Source of the DNA: Actinomycetes bacterium | GTDB taxonomy: Bacteria; Actinomycetota; Acidimicrobiia; Acidimicrobiales; Acidimicrobiaceae | Direction: 5' to 3' | Assembly (NCBI GenBank): GCA_021833085.1 | Contig: JAKBGL010000052.1 | Coordinates: forward strand, 1 to 7,730 | DNA length: 7,730 nucleotides | Part shown: positions 1 to 6,149 of the stretch, one piece after another | How positions within the stretch are numbered: position 1 is the stretch's first letter | Layout of the letters: the number at the start of each line of letters is the position of its first letter | The notes under the pieces: generated by a model | Databases searched by the model: none | The model's input: only the letters and a program-made list of their open reading frames with translations | Told to the model about the DNA's origin: nothing | Program-made: the position numbers and the translations under genes

Positions 1-1
1 C

Positions 2-151
2 ACCTCTGTATATGAGTGCCCTAGCTGTAAGCAGCGTTACCTGGGGATTCACAGATGCCCGGACTGTAACCTGTTCTGCTCTCGTATTGGACCTGGAGGC
101 TTATGTCCACACTGTGACGAATCGGTTGCCTACTTGGATCTCGATAACTGA
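2..151 (+). CDS. Zinc-ribbon protein, C-terminal fragment (5' end outside window)
   Basis: The frame is open from the left edge to a TGA at 149-151, giving 49 visible residues; the start lies outside the window. The fragment has seven cysteines in a regular layout: CPSC, nine residues, CPDC, three residues, a single C, eight residues, CPHC. It ends in an acidic tail (YLDLDN). Such spacing is typical of one or two structural zinc ribbons that bind nucleic acid or protein. From memory, small proteins with this look (RYLG...CPDCN.FC...GPGGLCPHCDE) sit at the 3' end of transposition operons of the IS21/Mu type in actinobacteria, so this may be the right end of a mobile element. That link is inference and no transposase is visible. 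The overlapping +1 frame from position 12 lacks this cysteine pattern and is treated as a shadow. Confidence 0.6.
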   Translation, partial: TSVYECPSCKQRYLGIHRCPDCNLFCSRIGPGGLCPHCDESVAYLDLDN

Positions 152-238
152 TAGACACTTTGGGTCACTGGTTGCGGTTGCTCTCCTTATCGATCAGGGA
201 CTCTCTTCACTTGAGCACCATCAGCTACGCTCTTAATA

Positions 239-853
239 ATGACAGCGCGATGGTGGACCTCGGACTTACATCTCGGTCACGCAAACATCCTTCTTCACAC
301 GAGCCGCCCCTATGGCAATATTGATGATATGAATGCCGATCTGATCGAGAGGTGGAATGACCGGGTAAACCCAACAGACGAGGTTTATGTTCTCGGAGAT
401 GTGGCAATGGGTCCGATATCAGAGATCCTTGAGCTGATCGAACTCTTTAATGGAACGAAGTACCTCATCCCTGGGAACCACGATCGCTGCTGGGAGGGGT
501 TACGAAAGAAGAAGAAGAGTCAAGTGGACGAGTGGCGCTGTGAGTACGAAGCCGCAGGCTTCATCGTTGTGGATGGCGAAGAGGAGATACAGTTGGGAGA
601 GGAGCAAGTGATCGTCTCACACTTCCCTTACGAGGGAGACAGTGGAGAAAAAGAGCGCTTCTTAGAGTTTCGGCCTCTTGATAAGGGAACCTGGCTCATC
701 CATGGGCATGTTCATGAGAAGTGGCGTCAGCGAGAGAGGATGATCAACGTTGGGGTTGATGCCTGGGGAGGCTATCCCGTTGCTGATGCTGACCTTGTTG
801 CACTGGTCAAGTCCGGACCACAAGAACTCCCACGGCTCCCGTGGCGACGGTAG
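239..853 (+). CDS. Calcineurin-like metallophosphoesterase
   Basis: This 204-residue protein is a complete single-domain metallophosphoesterase. All family metal-binding blocks are visible in order: SDLHLGH (D9, H11), GD (D54) in VLGDVAMG, GNHD (N80, H81, D82), SHFP (H128) and GHVH (H156, H158). These residues hold two divalent metals that hydrolyse phosphomonoesters or phosphodiesters. The family includes cytosolic phosphatases and cyclic or 2',3'-phosphodiesterases, and the sequence does not reveal the substrate. The SDLHLGH block so close to the N-terminus, and in-frame stops at 149, 152 and 212, support the ATG at 239. No Shine-Dalgarno motif precedes it (upstream TACGCTCTTAATA), so initiation may be leaderless or weak. 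A lysine-rich loop lies at about residues 90-94. There is no signal peptide. It follows the zinc-ribbon fragment by 87 bases but shows no clear functional link to it. Similar genes are common near phage and mobile DNA. Confidence 0.9.
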   Translation: MTARWWTSDLHLGHANILLHTSRPYGNIDDMNADLIERWNDRVNPTDEVYVLGDVAMGPISEILELIELFNGTKYLIPGNHDRCWEGLRKKKKSQVDEWRCEYEAAGFIVVDGEEEIQLGEEQVIVSHFPYEGDSGEKERFLEFRPLDKGTWLIHGHVHEKWRQRERMINVGVDAWGGYPVADADLVALVKSGPQELPRLPWRR

Positions 854-900
854 GACCACCGAGCCTGAACGAGGGCTTTGCTGAAACAGGAGTTTCATCC

Positions 901-951
901 AGCGAACTCTTCGGACTCGTAGAGACCACGATCCCCCCAGGTTAGTTCGCT
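901..951. repeat. 8-bp perfect inverted repeat with 35-base spacer
   Basis: AGCGAACT at 901-908 and its exact complement AGTTCGCT at 944-951 flank 35 bases that include a run of six C. It lies 48 bases after the metallophosphoesterase stop. It could form a long-looped hairpin or mark an old element end. A repeat of this size at this spacing can arise by chance, so its function is uncertain. Confidence 0.3.
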
Positions 952-1169
952 CAAATTTCTCAATCGGACGGTTGTCGGCCCCACCCATGGTAGGCGGTTA
1001 GGTGGTCTATGCAACAGTCTAGTGATCGATTTCGACAACTAATCTGACAGCTAGCGGTTCTTGAACGCGGGAAAAATTAGAACGAAGTTAATCTCCGAGC
1101 GGATACTTGAAGAGCGTTTATCTCTCTAAATCTAGTGTGAGGACGGAGATGGAAATGTTCGAGTGATCC

Positions 1170-1197
1170 TTGAAGTAGTTGTGTGAGACTATAAAAT
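1170..1197 (+). promoter_or_regulatory. Candidate promoter of the DUF3039 gene, leaderless
   Basis: A -35-like TTGAAG at 1170-1175 is followed after 16 bases by a -10-like TAAAAT at 1192-1197 (within CTATAAAAT). Transcription would start about seven bases later, exactly at the A of the ATG at 1204. There is no Shine-Dalgarno motif before that ATG, which fits a leaderless mRNA, a common arrangement in actinobacteria. Both hexamers differ from consensus, so this is a prediction. Confidence 0.55.
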
Positions 1198-1203
1198 GAG
1201 TGA

Positions 1204-1446
1204 ATGGCGACTGTAGACGAACTTACTGAACTCTATCCCAATGAAACCAACAGCGAAGAGCGGGATCGGATGGCACATATCGTTTATCCAGCGTCAGCCG
1301 TTACTGAAGCTATTGTTACAGGCACTCCTTGCACTGCGCTGTGTGGAAAGGTATGGGTACCAAACCGTGATCCTAAAAAGTACCCGCTATGCCCAACGTG
1401 TAAGGAGATTGCTGAGGGAATGGGCTGGAAGGTACCCGATCTCTAA
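1204..1446 (+). CDS. DUF3039 family small zinc-ribbon protein
   Basis: This 80-residue protein matches the actinobacterial DUF3039 family as I know it: a conserved segment ERDRMAHIV (H25), then an ALCGKVWVPNRDPKKYPLCP stretch, then CPTCKE-I-x-EGM. Cysteines C47, C63 and C66 with C43 or H25 are the likely ligands of one zinc. The family is small, cytosolic and of unknown function; it is usually about 80-100 residues, so this copy is full length. The ATG at 1204 is chosen because the conserved region begins at about residue 17 and because the predicted promoter places the transcript start on this codon; the ATG at 1196 is out of frame and stops after six codons. A second frame overlapping the gene (1241-1483) lacks family motifs and is a shadow. 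The gene stands alone and is followed by a hairpin terminator candidate. Confidence 0.88.
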   Translation: MATVDELTELYPNETNSEERDRMAHIVYPASAVTEAIVTGTPCTALCGKVWVPNRDPKKYPLCPTCKEIAEGMGWKVPDL

Positions 1447-1467
1447 GATTCATAGACGTTTTATGTC

Positions 1468-1491
1468 AAACTCGGTCTGTTGATCGAGTTT
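1468..1491 (+). terminator. Hairpin, likely terminator of the DUF3039 gene
   Basis: A 10-bp stem (AAACTCGGTC with GATCGAGTTT, one G-T wobble) closes a TGTT tetraloop 22 bases after the stop codon. The 3' arm ends in TTT and is followed by ATTA, so the U-tract is short. Its position, tight loop and stem length support a Rho-independent terminator. Because the stem itself starts AAA and ends TTT, it could also act on the opposite strand. Confidence 0.6.
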
Positions 1492-1663
1492 ATTAGGTTA
1501 TCGATAGCTCTGTTGAAGCTTTGAGATGGCTATATCGATGTCAAAGGAGTAGTTTGCACCCGTAATCGTTGACTTTGCTATAAGTCTTTATGAATCGGTA
1601 AGGCGATTGACCGTTTCCGCAGATATCTCGTGAGTACGTACCTCTGAGGAGGCATGAGAAGAC

Positions 1664-1687
1664 ATAAGGCTGCGTAACAGCGCTTAT
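1664..1687 (-). terminator. Possible terminator of the aldo/keto reductase gene
   Basis: A 9-bp stem pairs 1664-1672 (ATAAGGCTG) with 1678-1687 (CAGCGCTTAT), with one bulged G at 1682 and a CGTAA loop. It lies 68 bases beyond the stop of the minus-strand aldo/keto reductase. On the minus strand it is followed by ATGTCTTCTC, which is pyrimidine-rich but not a true U-run; on the plus strand a T-run comes only at 1698-1703. The terminator role is a guess from position and stem strength. Confidence 0.3.
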
Positions 1688-1754
1688 CCATTGAGGATTT
1701 TTTAGGATCTATGCGCCTCCATAACGTAGCCTCCACTGATTATTTGAACGCAGC

Positions 1755-2639
1755 TCAGATCAGTTCGAGGGATTCCCCGTCAAATAGGGGTCTGATTCCA
1801 AAGTTATGAAGATCTTGCTCCATTAACTCTTCTGATGGAACTTCGATGTCGAAAGACGCAGTCTCTAAAGTCTTTTTTAACAAGCGATAGTCGCTTGAGG
1901 TATTTAGAAAGATGCCATTGCGACCGAGGACGAAACTCACAGCCCGCTGGATCGCCAAGTCTTCTTCTAGGGGTTCATACCAACTGAAGTGTGTTGTCTC
2001 CAAGGAGTCGCTGCTCCATCTTCCTCGTGCCACGGACTTTATGGTTTGAACGGCAACGTTGCGCTGGGTGCAGATCTCTATAAGATGCTCGACGCTGTCC
2101 CGATAGATTGGATTCGATAGCATGGCGTAGTTGTAAGGGAAAAGTACGCTGTCGTAGGGGAACTCTTCCAAAGAACGAATGTGCATAGTAGGTATCCGAG
2201 TCCCATGACCGGTAACACCAATGAAATCGACGAGCCCCTCATCTTTTGCGGATACGAGGGCTTCCAATGCTCCTCCTTTTCGATGTACCTGTTCCCACTC
2301 TTCAGGTTCTACAAGGTTGTGTAACTGAATTAAATCGACTTTGTCTACCCCTAATCTTGTAAGTGACCTCTCTAGAGATGCCCTTGCGCCGACGCCATCT
2401 CGATCTTCAGTCTTCGTAGCTAGGAAAAATTCCGACCGATGAGTTTGCATCCAAGGAGCGATGCGTTCTTCGGCGTCGCCGTAGGAGGCAGCCGTATCGA
2501 TGTGATTTACTCCAAAGTTGACTAATGTCTCAAGTACCTCGTCTGCGAAGCCTTGAGAGCAAGTTCCAAGGCCCGCGGCGCCAAAGATTACTCGAGTGCT
2601 ATCGTGTCCTGTGTTGCCGAAGGGATGTTTGGTGATCAT
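1755..2639 (-). CDS. Aldo/keto reductase
   Basis: This 294-residue protein is a full-length aldo/keto reductase, a cytosolic (alpha/beta)8-barrel enzyme that uses NADPH to reduce aldehydes and ketones. The catalytic tetrad is intact: D48 and Y53 in HIDTAASYGDAEERI, K76 in FLATKTED, and H107 in DLIQLHNL. Further family marks are FGAAGLGT (20-26), LTRLGVDKVDLIQLH, FIGVTGHG (139-146) and a cofactor-side KSVARGRW (201-208). The substrate cannot be read from the sequence; the overall look is of the broad predicted-oxidoreductase subgroup. The ATG at 2639 is preceded by TTAGGG about eight bases upstream and the first barrel strand follows directly, so the start is well supported. The gene is a single unit: its 3' end faces the DUF3039 gene and its 5' end is divergent from the HdeD-like gene, from which it is separated by 169 bases that must carry both promoters. 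Confidence 0.92.
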   Translation of the reverse strand: MITKHPFGNTGHDSTRVIFGAAGLGTCSQGFADEVLETLVNFGVNHIDTAASYGDAEERIAPWMQTHRSEFFLATKTEDRDGVGARASLERSLTRLGVDKVDLIQLHNLVEPEEWEQVHRKGGALEALVSAKDEGLVDFIGVTGHGTRIPTMHIRSLEEFPYDSVLFPYNYAMLSNPIYRDSVEHLIEICTQRNVAVQTIKSVARGRWSSDSLETTHFSWYEPLEEDLAIQRAVSFVLGRNGIFLNTSSDYRLLKKTLETASFDIEVPSEELMEQDLHNFGIRPLFDGESLELI

Positions 2640-2796
2640 GGTTTTACCCTAACGCAATTTAAAGATGAAGTGTTATGTATGGAACTATTTATCAGTTTCA
2701 CCTAGATGAATGGAGCTATGTAGTCTCCCTTGAGGTTGCTGAGAACAGAGTCAAAAGTAGGTGTCTGTGGACGAAATTTAGATAGTGTGATTGATT

Positions 2797-2802
2797 GAGG
2801 AG
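2797..2802 (+). promoter_or_regulatory. Ribosome binding site deciding the HdeD-like start
   Basis: GAGGAG at 2797-2802 lies six bases before the ATG at 2809, an ideal spacing. The upstream in-frame TTG at 2791 has no such motif and would place the Shine-Dalgarno inside the coding region, so the ATG is preferred. Confidence 0.7.
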
Positions 2803-2808
2803 ATTGTG

Positions 2809-3384
2809 ATGACCTACCTAAAGTACTTACGAACTGATCATTCAAGTGGCTTTAAAGCTCGAGCCGACTCTAAGGGTGTGATCCCCAAGGTCGTTCCGAA
2901 CTTGGTTACTATCCTTGTCGGCGCTATCTTTATCTCAGTCCCACGATTGGTGGATACCGCTTTAGGTGAAATACTAGGCGTATCGGTCTTGTTTGTGGGC
3001 TTAGTTGTCCTGTTCGTGACGTCAGTGATACTTTCGAGACCTTTGACTTCGCTTGGTGGGCTTTCAGGACTGTTGATTGCACTTTTGGGAGTGTTGCTAG
3101 CGCTAAACCCGGCGGTCGGGGTAACGGTAGCGGGCGCTTTGATGGGGATGCTTTTGGTGTTCCAAGGAGTCATGGAGGTCAGGGTTGGATCTTCAAACTT
3201 GTCGACCAATGTCGCAAGAGCATTAACGGCTGTCGGTGTCCTATCTGTGATAGGGGGGTCATTGTTCTTGCTATTCCCGATGCTTTCTCTCTCGACGCTA
3301 ACGATGGCGGTCGGTATCTGGATCGTTGTAGCGTCGGTACTTAGACTTTCGTATGGAGTGTGGGTTCACATGAGAAATCAATAG
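2809..3384 (+). CDS. HdeD-like (DUF308) six-helix membrane protein
   Basis: This 191-residue protein has a short polar N-terminus (to about residue 27) and then six hydrophobic helices arranged as three pairs: about 29-48, 52-75, 79-100, 103-124, 135-158 and 162-184. Each pair has the glycine-rich pattern of the DUF308/HdeD family (for example TILVGAIFI, GVSVLFVGLVVLF, GLSGLLIALLGVLLALNP, TAVGVLSVIGGSLFLLFP), with a proline at the end of the odd helices. HdeD in enterobacteria is an inner-membrane protein linked to acid resistance at high cell density; the molecular activity is not known. Length is normal for the family. The ATG at 2809 is preferred over an upstream TTG because of a GAGGAG motif six bases before it. 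The stop is followed after 122 bases by another small membrane gene on the same strand, so the two could be co-transcribed. The family assignment is by pattern, not close similarity. Confidence 0.78.
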   Translation: MTYLKYLRTDHSSGFKARADSKGVIPKVVPNLVTILVGAIFISVPRLVDTALGEILGVSVLFVGLVVLFVTSVILSRPLTSLGGLSGLLIALLGVLLALNPAVGVTVAGALMGMLLVFQGVMEVRVGSSNLSTNVARALTAVGVLSVIGGSLFLLFPMLSLSTLTMAVGIWIVVASVLRLSYGVWVHMRNQ

Positions 3385-3402
3385 ACTTAAGGAACGTTCT
3401 TT

Positions 3403-3472
3403 ACTAAAGGTAGTGCCTAATTAATGGCAAGGTTGAGTAAATCGAACGAATTGTCTATCCGATACCTTTAGT
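3403..3472 (+). repeat. 10-bp perfect inverted repeat upstream of the small membrane gene
   Basis: ACTAAAGGTA at 3403-3412 is exactly complemented by TACCTTTAGT at 3463-3472, enclosing 50 bases. Inside it a smaller hairpin, TGCC (3414-3417) with GGCA (3426-3429), is possible. The 3' arm ends 34 bases before the ATG of the 63-residue gene, so it could fold in that gene's leader or in the tail of the HdeD-like mRNA. It could also be the ends of a 70-bp miniature element, but I see no target duplication. Confidence 0.45.
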
Positions 3473-3506
3473 GGCTTGGTGGTTAGTGTAAGAAAGGAAT
3501 TGCGTT

Positions 3507-3698
3507 ATGGAGAAATTTTTGGAGAGAAAGAAGCCTTTGCTCTACGGAGTTCTTCTCGGGCTTGTGCTTTATGTTTTCCAAGTTCTCCTGTTTTCAGGTA
3601 TGGCGATAGAGGTCATGGTTATCTTAAGTCTTCTTGTAACGGTTGGTGTTGTAATTCTGAGATCGACTGAGCCGATATCGGCTCAGAGGGCTGGCTGA
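3507..3698 (+). CDS. Small two-helix membrane protein, unknown function
   Basis: I do not recognise this 63-residue protein. It begins with a charged segment (EKFLERKK), followed by two hydrophobic helices at about residues 11-31 and 36-53 and a short polar tail. The positive charges before helix 1 suggest the N-terminus is inside, giving an N-in/C-in hairpin in the cytoplasmic membrane. A Shine-Dalgarno motif AAAGGA (3493-3498) sits eight bases before the ATG, a good translation signal, which makes this frame preferable to the overlapping one at 3476-3670. It follows the HdeD-like gene on the same strand after 122 bases, with an inverted repeat in between. The last ten codons contain a perfect 20-bp palindrome. 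The downstream neighbour is convergent. Both the helices and the ribosome site support a real gene, but there is no family evidence. Confidence 0.62.
   Translation: MEKFLERKKPLLYGVLLGLVLYVFQVLLFSGMAIEVMVILSLLVTVGVVILRSTEPISAQRAG
3667..3686. repeat. Perfect 20-bp palindrome at the 3' end of the small membrane gene
   Basis: CTGAGCCGAT is followed directly by its complement ATCGGCTCAG, a perfect palindrome of 20 bases overlapping codons for the STEPISAQ segment and ending 12 bases before the end of the stop codon. Symmetry without a spacer suits a homodimeric regulator site; as RNA it would fold into an eight-pair stem with a four-base loop. No T-run follows, so it is not a standard terminator. 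Confidence 0.6.
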
Positions 3699-3781
3699 CC
3701 TAGATAGCCCCAACTTGGTGATCGGGTCTTACTACTGTCATGCGTGACGACTGGGTTGAACCACTTTCGATAGTTCTTTAA

Positions 3782-5311
3782 TTAGTTGGTTCGCTCTAGA
3801 TAGATCGTCTCTAGCTCAGACTTTATTACCTTGCCCGACGCTGACCGGGGAAGTTCGTCAAGTATCATTACCCTTATGTTGCGAGAGTTGCCACTCCAGA
3901 GCTTGTTGAGTTGGTAAGTTAGTTCAATATCGGTGAGATTGGACATGGGTCTCAAGACTACCGCAATAAGAGTTGTTGTATCTTGGTTGTCACTGTCTAT
4001 CTTTACAACTGCTATCTCGGAGATCTCCTTTTGAGTTGCGAGTGCCATCTCTATCTCTTTGAAGGTGAGACGGTTGTCAGCAATAACGCTGGAGTTACTT
4101 AAACTCTTGACGTAAAGGCGACCCTCTTTGTCTAGGTAACCAAGGTCACCACTATGGAGGTTATTTTGCCTTAAGACTTGCGATGTCTCTAACGGTAACC
4201 CCCAGTAGCCTCTAAAGATTGAGGTACCTTCGAATACAATCTCCCCTGACTCTTCTTCTGCGAGGACGCCACCGGTCGAGTTTTCTATTTTGACTTGAAT
4301 ATCAAATAGTGGCTTACCCTTACATGTCGTCGTGCCGACACCTGGTGTTGGCTCGTTCATGGTGCCAACACCACACAGTTCCGTTAAACCATAGGTGTTT
4401 GCAACCTTTACTCCTTGCGCCTTTAGCTTCTGGTAGTCTTCATATTCCATTTGCCCTTCAGTGCACAGAGCGTACCGCAGCGACTGTAGATTGAGAGTTT
4501 CTAGACTTGGGTGCTCGGCGAGACTGTGCCACTTTAGAAAAGATAGCGAAAGTACGCTGGGATCTGTTCGATTTAGTATGTCTAGGTAGTCGTTGGCCTC
4601 TAAGTCTCTATCGATATGTAAGGTTCCTCCGAGATAGAGTAGAGGTAAGGCGAGGGTGGTAAGTCCGAATAGATTCGTGAACGGTTCAATAGCAACGGTC
4701 TCGTCTGCCTTAGTTAAGCTAACTGGGCTTGTGACCATTGACACTGTGTGATGAATAACGTTGCTATGGGTGAGTACGACTCCTTTTGGGCGCAAAGTAG
4801 GGCCGGTTGTATAGGAGATAATGAGTAAGTCTGATCCGCTTATCTGCTGACTAGGGAAGTCAGTAGCGCCGGCGTTGGTAAAGTCATCGTATCTTGCAAA
4901 CGGACCGCTCTCAGATCGTGATTGAACTACAAGGTCAAGCTCCATCGATATCTCTTTCATAGCCTTTTGTAGGAGCTCTGAGTACAAGTAAGAGGTGAAT
5001 GCCACTCGTGGTCCCGAGTCGGTCAGGATAAAGCTAACTTCGTCTGGGGTCAAGGAAGGATCGATCGGGACTATCACAGCTCCAAGTTTGGCGACGGCAA
5101 ATAAGAGTTCAATCCACTCTTCTGAGTTCTCCAAAAGAAGAGCGACTCTATCTCCAAAACGGACCCCAGCAGAGGCGAGTGAGTTGGCTAGTCGATCAGT
5201 ACGTACATTTAGGCTATGGTACGAGATGGCATCGTCTTTGGTGCTTAGAGCGATGTCCCGACCATTTAGTTGTGATCGTCTTCGAATCCAGTTGCCTACC
5301 CCATAGTCCAT
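3782..5311 (-). CDS. AMP-binding acyl-CoA synthetase-like enzyme with altered core motifs
   Basis: This protein belongs to the ANL superfamily, which activates carboxylic acids with ATP and transfers them to CoA. The length (509 residues from the ATG at 5311, 513 from the GTG at 5323) is normal. Numbering below is from the GTG. Standard parts are a large N-terminal domain with A5 motif NTYGLTE (309-315) and A7 motif SGDLGYLDKEGRLYV (391-405), and a small C-terminal lid with A10 motif PRSASGKVIK, catalytic K498. Two motifs are unusual. The phosphate loop reads YTTGPTLRPKGV (171-182), with Pro and Leu where Thr/Ser and Gly are normal. The A8 hinge, usually GRxKD...GG, reads KSLSNSSVIADNRLTFKEIE and lacks the Arg and Asp/Lys hinge. 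The substrate is unknown and activity may be low or changed. The ATG at 5311 is chosen because GGGGG lies five to ten bases upstream; the GTG has no such motif. It is a single-gene unit, divergent from marC. Confidence 0.88.
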   Translation of the reverse strand: MDYGVGNWIRRRSQLNGRDIALSTKDDAISYHSLNVRTDRLANSLASAGVRFGDRVALLLENSEEWIELLFAVAKLGAVIVPIDPSLTPDEVSFILTDSGPRVAFTSYLYSELLQKAMKEISMELDLVVQSRSESGPFARYDDFTNAGATDFPSQQISGSDLLIISYTTGPTLRPKGVVLTHSNVIHHTVSMVTSPVSLTKADETVAIEPFTNLFGLTTLALPLLYLGGTLHIDRDLEANDYLDILNRTDPSVLSLSFLKWHSLAEHPSLETLNLQSLRYALCTEGQMEYEDYQKLKAQGVKVANTYGLTELCGVGTMNEPTPGVGTTTCKGKPLFDIQVKIENSTGGVLAEEESGEIVFEGTSIFRGYWGLPLETSQVLRQNNLHSGDLGYLDKEGRLYVKSLSNSSVIADNRLTFKEIEMALATQKEISEIAVVKIDSDNQDTTTLIAVVLRPMSNLTDIELTYQLNKLWSGNSRNIRVMILDELPRSASGKVIKSELETIYLERTN

Positions 5312-5358
5312 TGTGACCCCCACTTGCGGCTGTTTGTAGACCGAGTCCGCTTAGTCCA

Positions 5359-5387
5359 AAGATAGCAAGATGCAACAAAACCTACAA
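5359..5387 (-). promoter_or_regulatory. Candidate promoter of the acyl-CoA synthetase-like gene
   Basis: Read on the minus strand, TTGTAG (5387-5382) and TATCTT (5364-5359) are separated by 17 bases, giving a predicted start near 5352 and a leader of about 40 bases before the ATG at 5311. Each hexamer matches consensus at four positions. No operator was identified. Confidence 0.4.
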
Positions 5388-5512
5388 GTCGTTTGTTTTG
5401 AGCGACGATGGATCAATGGATGACGAGATGGGGTTCCAGGTGTTCTTGACCTGAAACTTCACGCATGATGCGACACGCGCCGATGAGATGGCTCCAAAAT
5501 GAAGCTATTGTG

Positions 5513-5518
5513 TATAAC
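5513..5518 (+). promoter_or_regulatory. Candidate -10 element of the MarC-family gene
   Basis: TATAAC at 5513-5518 matches the -10 consensus at five of six positions and would start transcription near 5525, leaving a leader of about 19 bases with the TTGAGG ribosome site (5534-5539). The matching -35 region (GGCTCC) is poor, so an activator or an alternative sigma factor would be needed if this is used. Confidence 0.4.
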
Positions 5519-5543
5519 TTATTCACGGTTCATTTGAGGTTAT

Positions 5544-6149
5544 ATGGCGACGTTCAATGTTAAGTTTTTTACCCAGGTTTTTATCACTTTGTTGGTGATT
5601 ATGGATCCACTTGGTAATGTTCCCATATTCCTGTCATTGACGAGTTCGGCCAAGAGTGCATCGCGTAAGAAGCTTGCTCTACAAGCGGTTGCTGTCGCAG
5701 GCGGTGTTATCGGGGTGTTTGCACTCTTTGGCCAAGAGATCCTAGCATATTTAGGAATTACCATACCTGCTCTTCAAGGATCTGGGGGACTACTACTTCT
5801 ACTGGTAGCCCTTGAACTTCTAACAGGACAGGCCACGCAGCCTAGCGCCTTAGACGAGGTGTCTGTTGCGCTTGTTCCCCTTGGAACACCACTGATAGCG
5901 GGACCAGGAGCAATAGCAGCCATAATCGTCTTCGCCAAAGAGGTAAGAGGTGGTGGTGATGTGATCGCTCTCATCACCGCTATTTTGTTAGTGCTCATAG
6001 TTCTTTGGCTATCATTGAGGTTCTCCTTGCAGCTCCTAAGACTCCTAAAAGAAGGTGGAATAATGCTACTTACTAGGGTCTTTGGACTGTTGTTGGCAGC
6101 TATAGCTGTGCAACTCGTGGCCGAGGCTGTGAGAGGTTTCATCGGCTAG
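5544..6149 (+). CDS. MarC-family (UPF0056) integral membrane protein
   Basis: This 201-residue protein is a full-length MarC family member with six hydrophobic helices at about 8-30, 44-69, 77-95, 110-133, 138-162 and 175-198. Family hallmarks are MDPLGNVPIF (20-29) in the first helix, the related half-repeat PLGTPLIAGPGAIAAIIVF (112-130) in the fourth, and TRVFGLLLAAIAVQ (177-190) in the last. The two Pro/Gly-rich motifs reflect an internal duplication. The protein sits in the cytoplasmic membrane. MarC was first tied to multiple antibiotic resistance through its locus, but a direct role was not confirmed, and no transport substrate is established. The ATG at 5544 has TTGAGG four bases upstream and is followed at once by the first helix. 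The gene is divergent from the acyl-CoA synthetase-like gene, with 232 bases between the starts. No convincing terminator follows. Confidence 0.92.
   Translation: MATFNVKFFTQVFITLLVIMDPLGNVPIFLSLTSSAKSASRKKLALQAVAVAGGVIGVFALFGQEILAYLGITIPALQGSGGLLLLLVALELLTGQATQPSALDEVSVALVPLGTPLIAGPGAIAAIIVFAKEVRGGGDVIALITAILLVLIVLWLSLRFSLQLLRLLKEGGIMLLTRVFGLLLAAIAVQLVAEAVRGFIG

Larger units (their letters stand above)
854..1203. other. Non-coding spacer, 350 bases
   Basis: I see no convincing gene here on either strand; the minus-strand frame running 662-988 is mostly the shadow of the metallophosphoesterase and has no recognisable motif. The spacer contains the 8-bp inverted repeat at 901-908/944-951 and, at its right end, the promoter for the DUF3039 gene. 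It could be decayed mobile DNA, given the zinc-ribbon fragment to the left, but no transposase motif is readable. Confidence 0.5.
1447..1754. other. Convergent intergenic spacer, 308 bases
   Basis: This stretch separates the DUF3039 gene (+) from the aldo/keto reductase (-), whose 3' ends face each other. No coding frame of note is present. It contains two hairpins, described separately, and a short TTGACT with TATAAG-like sequences near 1569-1595 that are too closely spaced for a normal promoter and have no gene downstream. Confidence 0.5.

Noticed and set aside
12..236. Plus-strand frame of 74 codons at the left edge
   Set aside because: It overlaps the seven-cysteine zinc-ribbon frame, which has a family-like pattern; this frame has no motif.
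662..988. Minus-strand frame of 108 codons across the end of the metallophosphoesterase
   Set aside because: Most of it lies opposite the clear metallophosphoesterase gene, and the remainder has no recognisable domain.
1569..1595. Promoter-like TTGACT with TATAAG/TATGAA
   Set aside because: Spacing is too short for a normal promoter and no gene lies downstream on that strand.
2838..3209. Minus-strand frame opposite the HdeD-like gene
   Set aside because: Its low-complexity Pro/Ser/Thr composition is what the complement of a hydrophobic helix gene gives; no motif or ribosome site.
5376..5400. CAAAAC/GTTTTG inverted repeat in the intergenic region before the MarC-family gene
   Set aside because: Six A/T-rich pairs with a 13-base loop are too weak to claim as an operator or hairpin.
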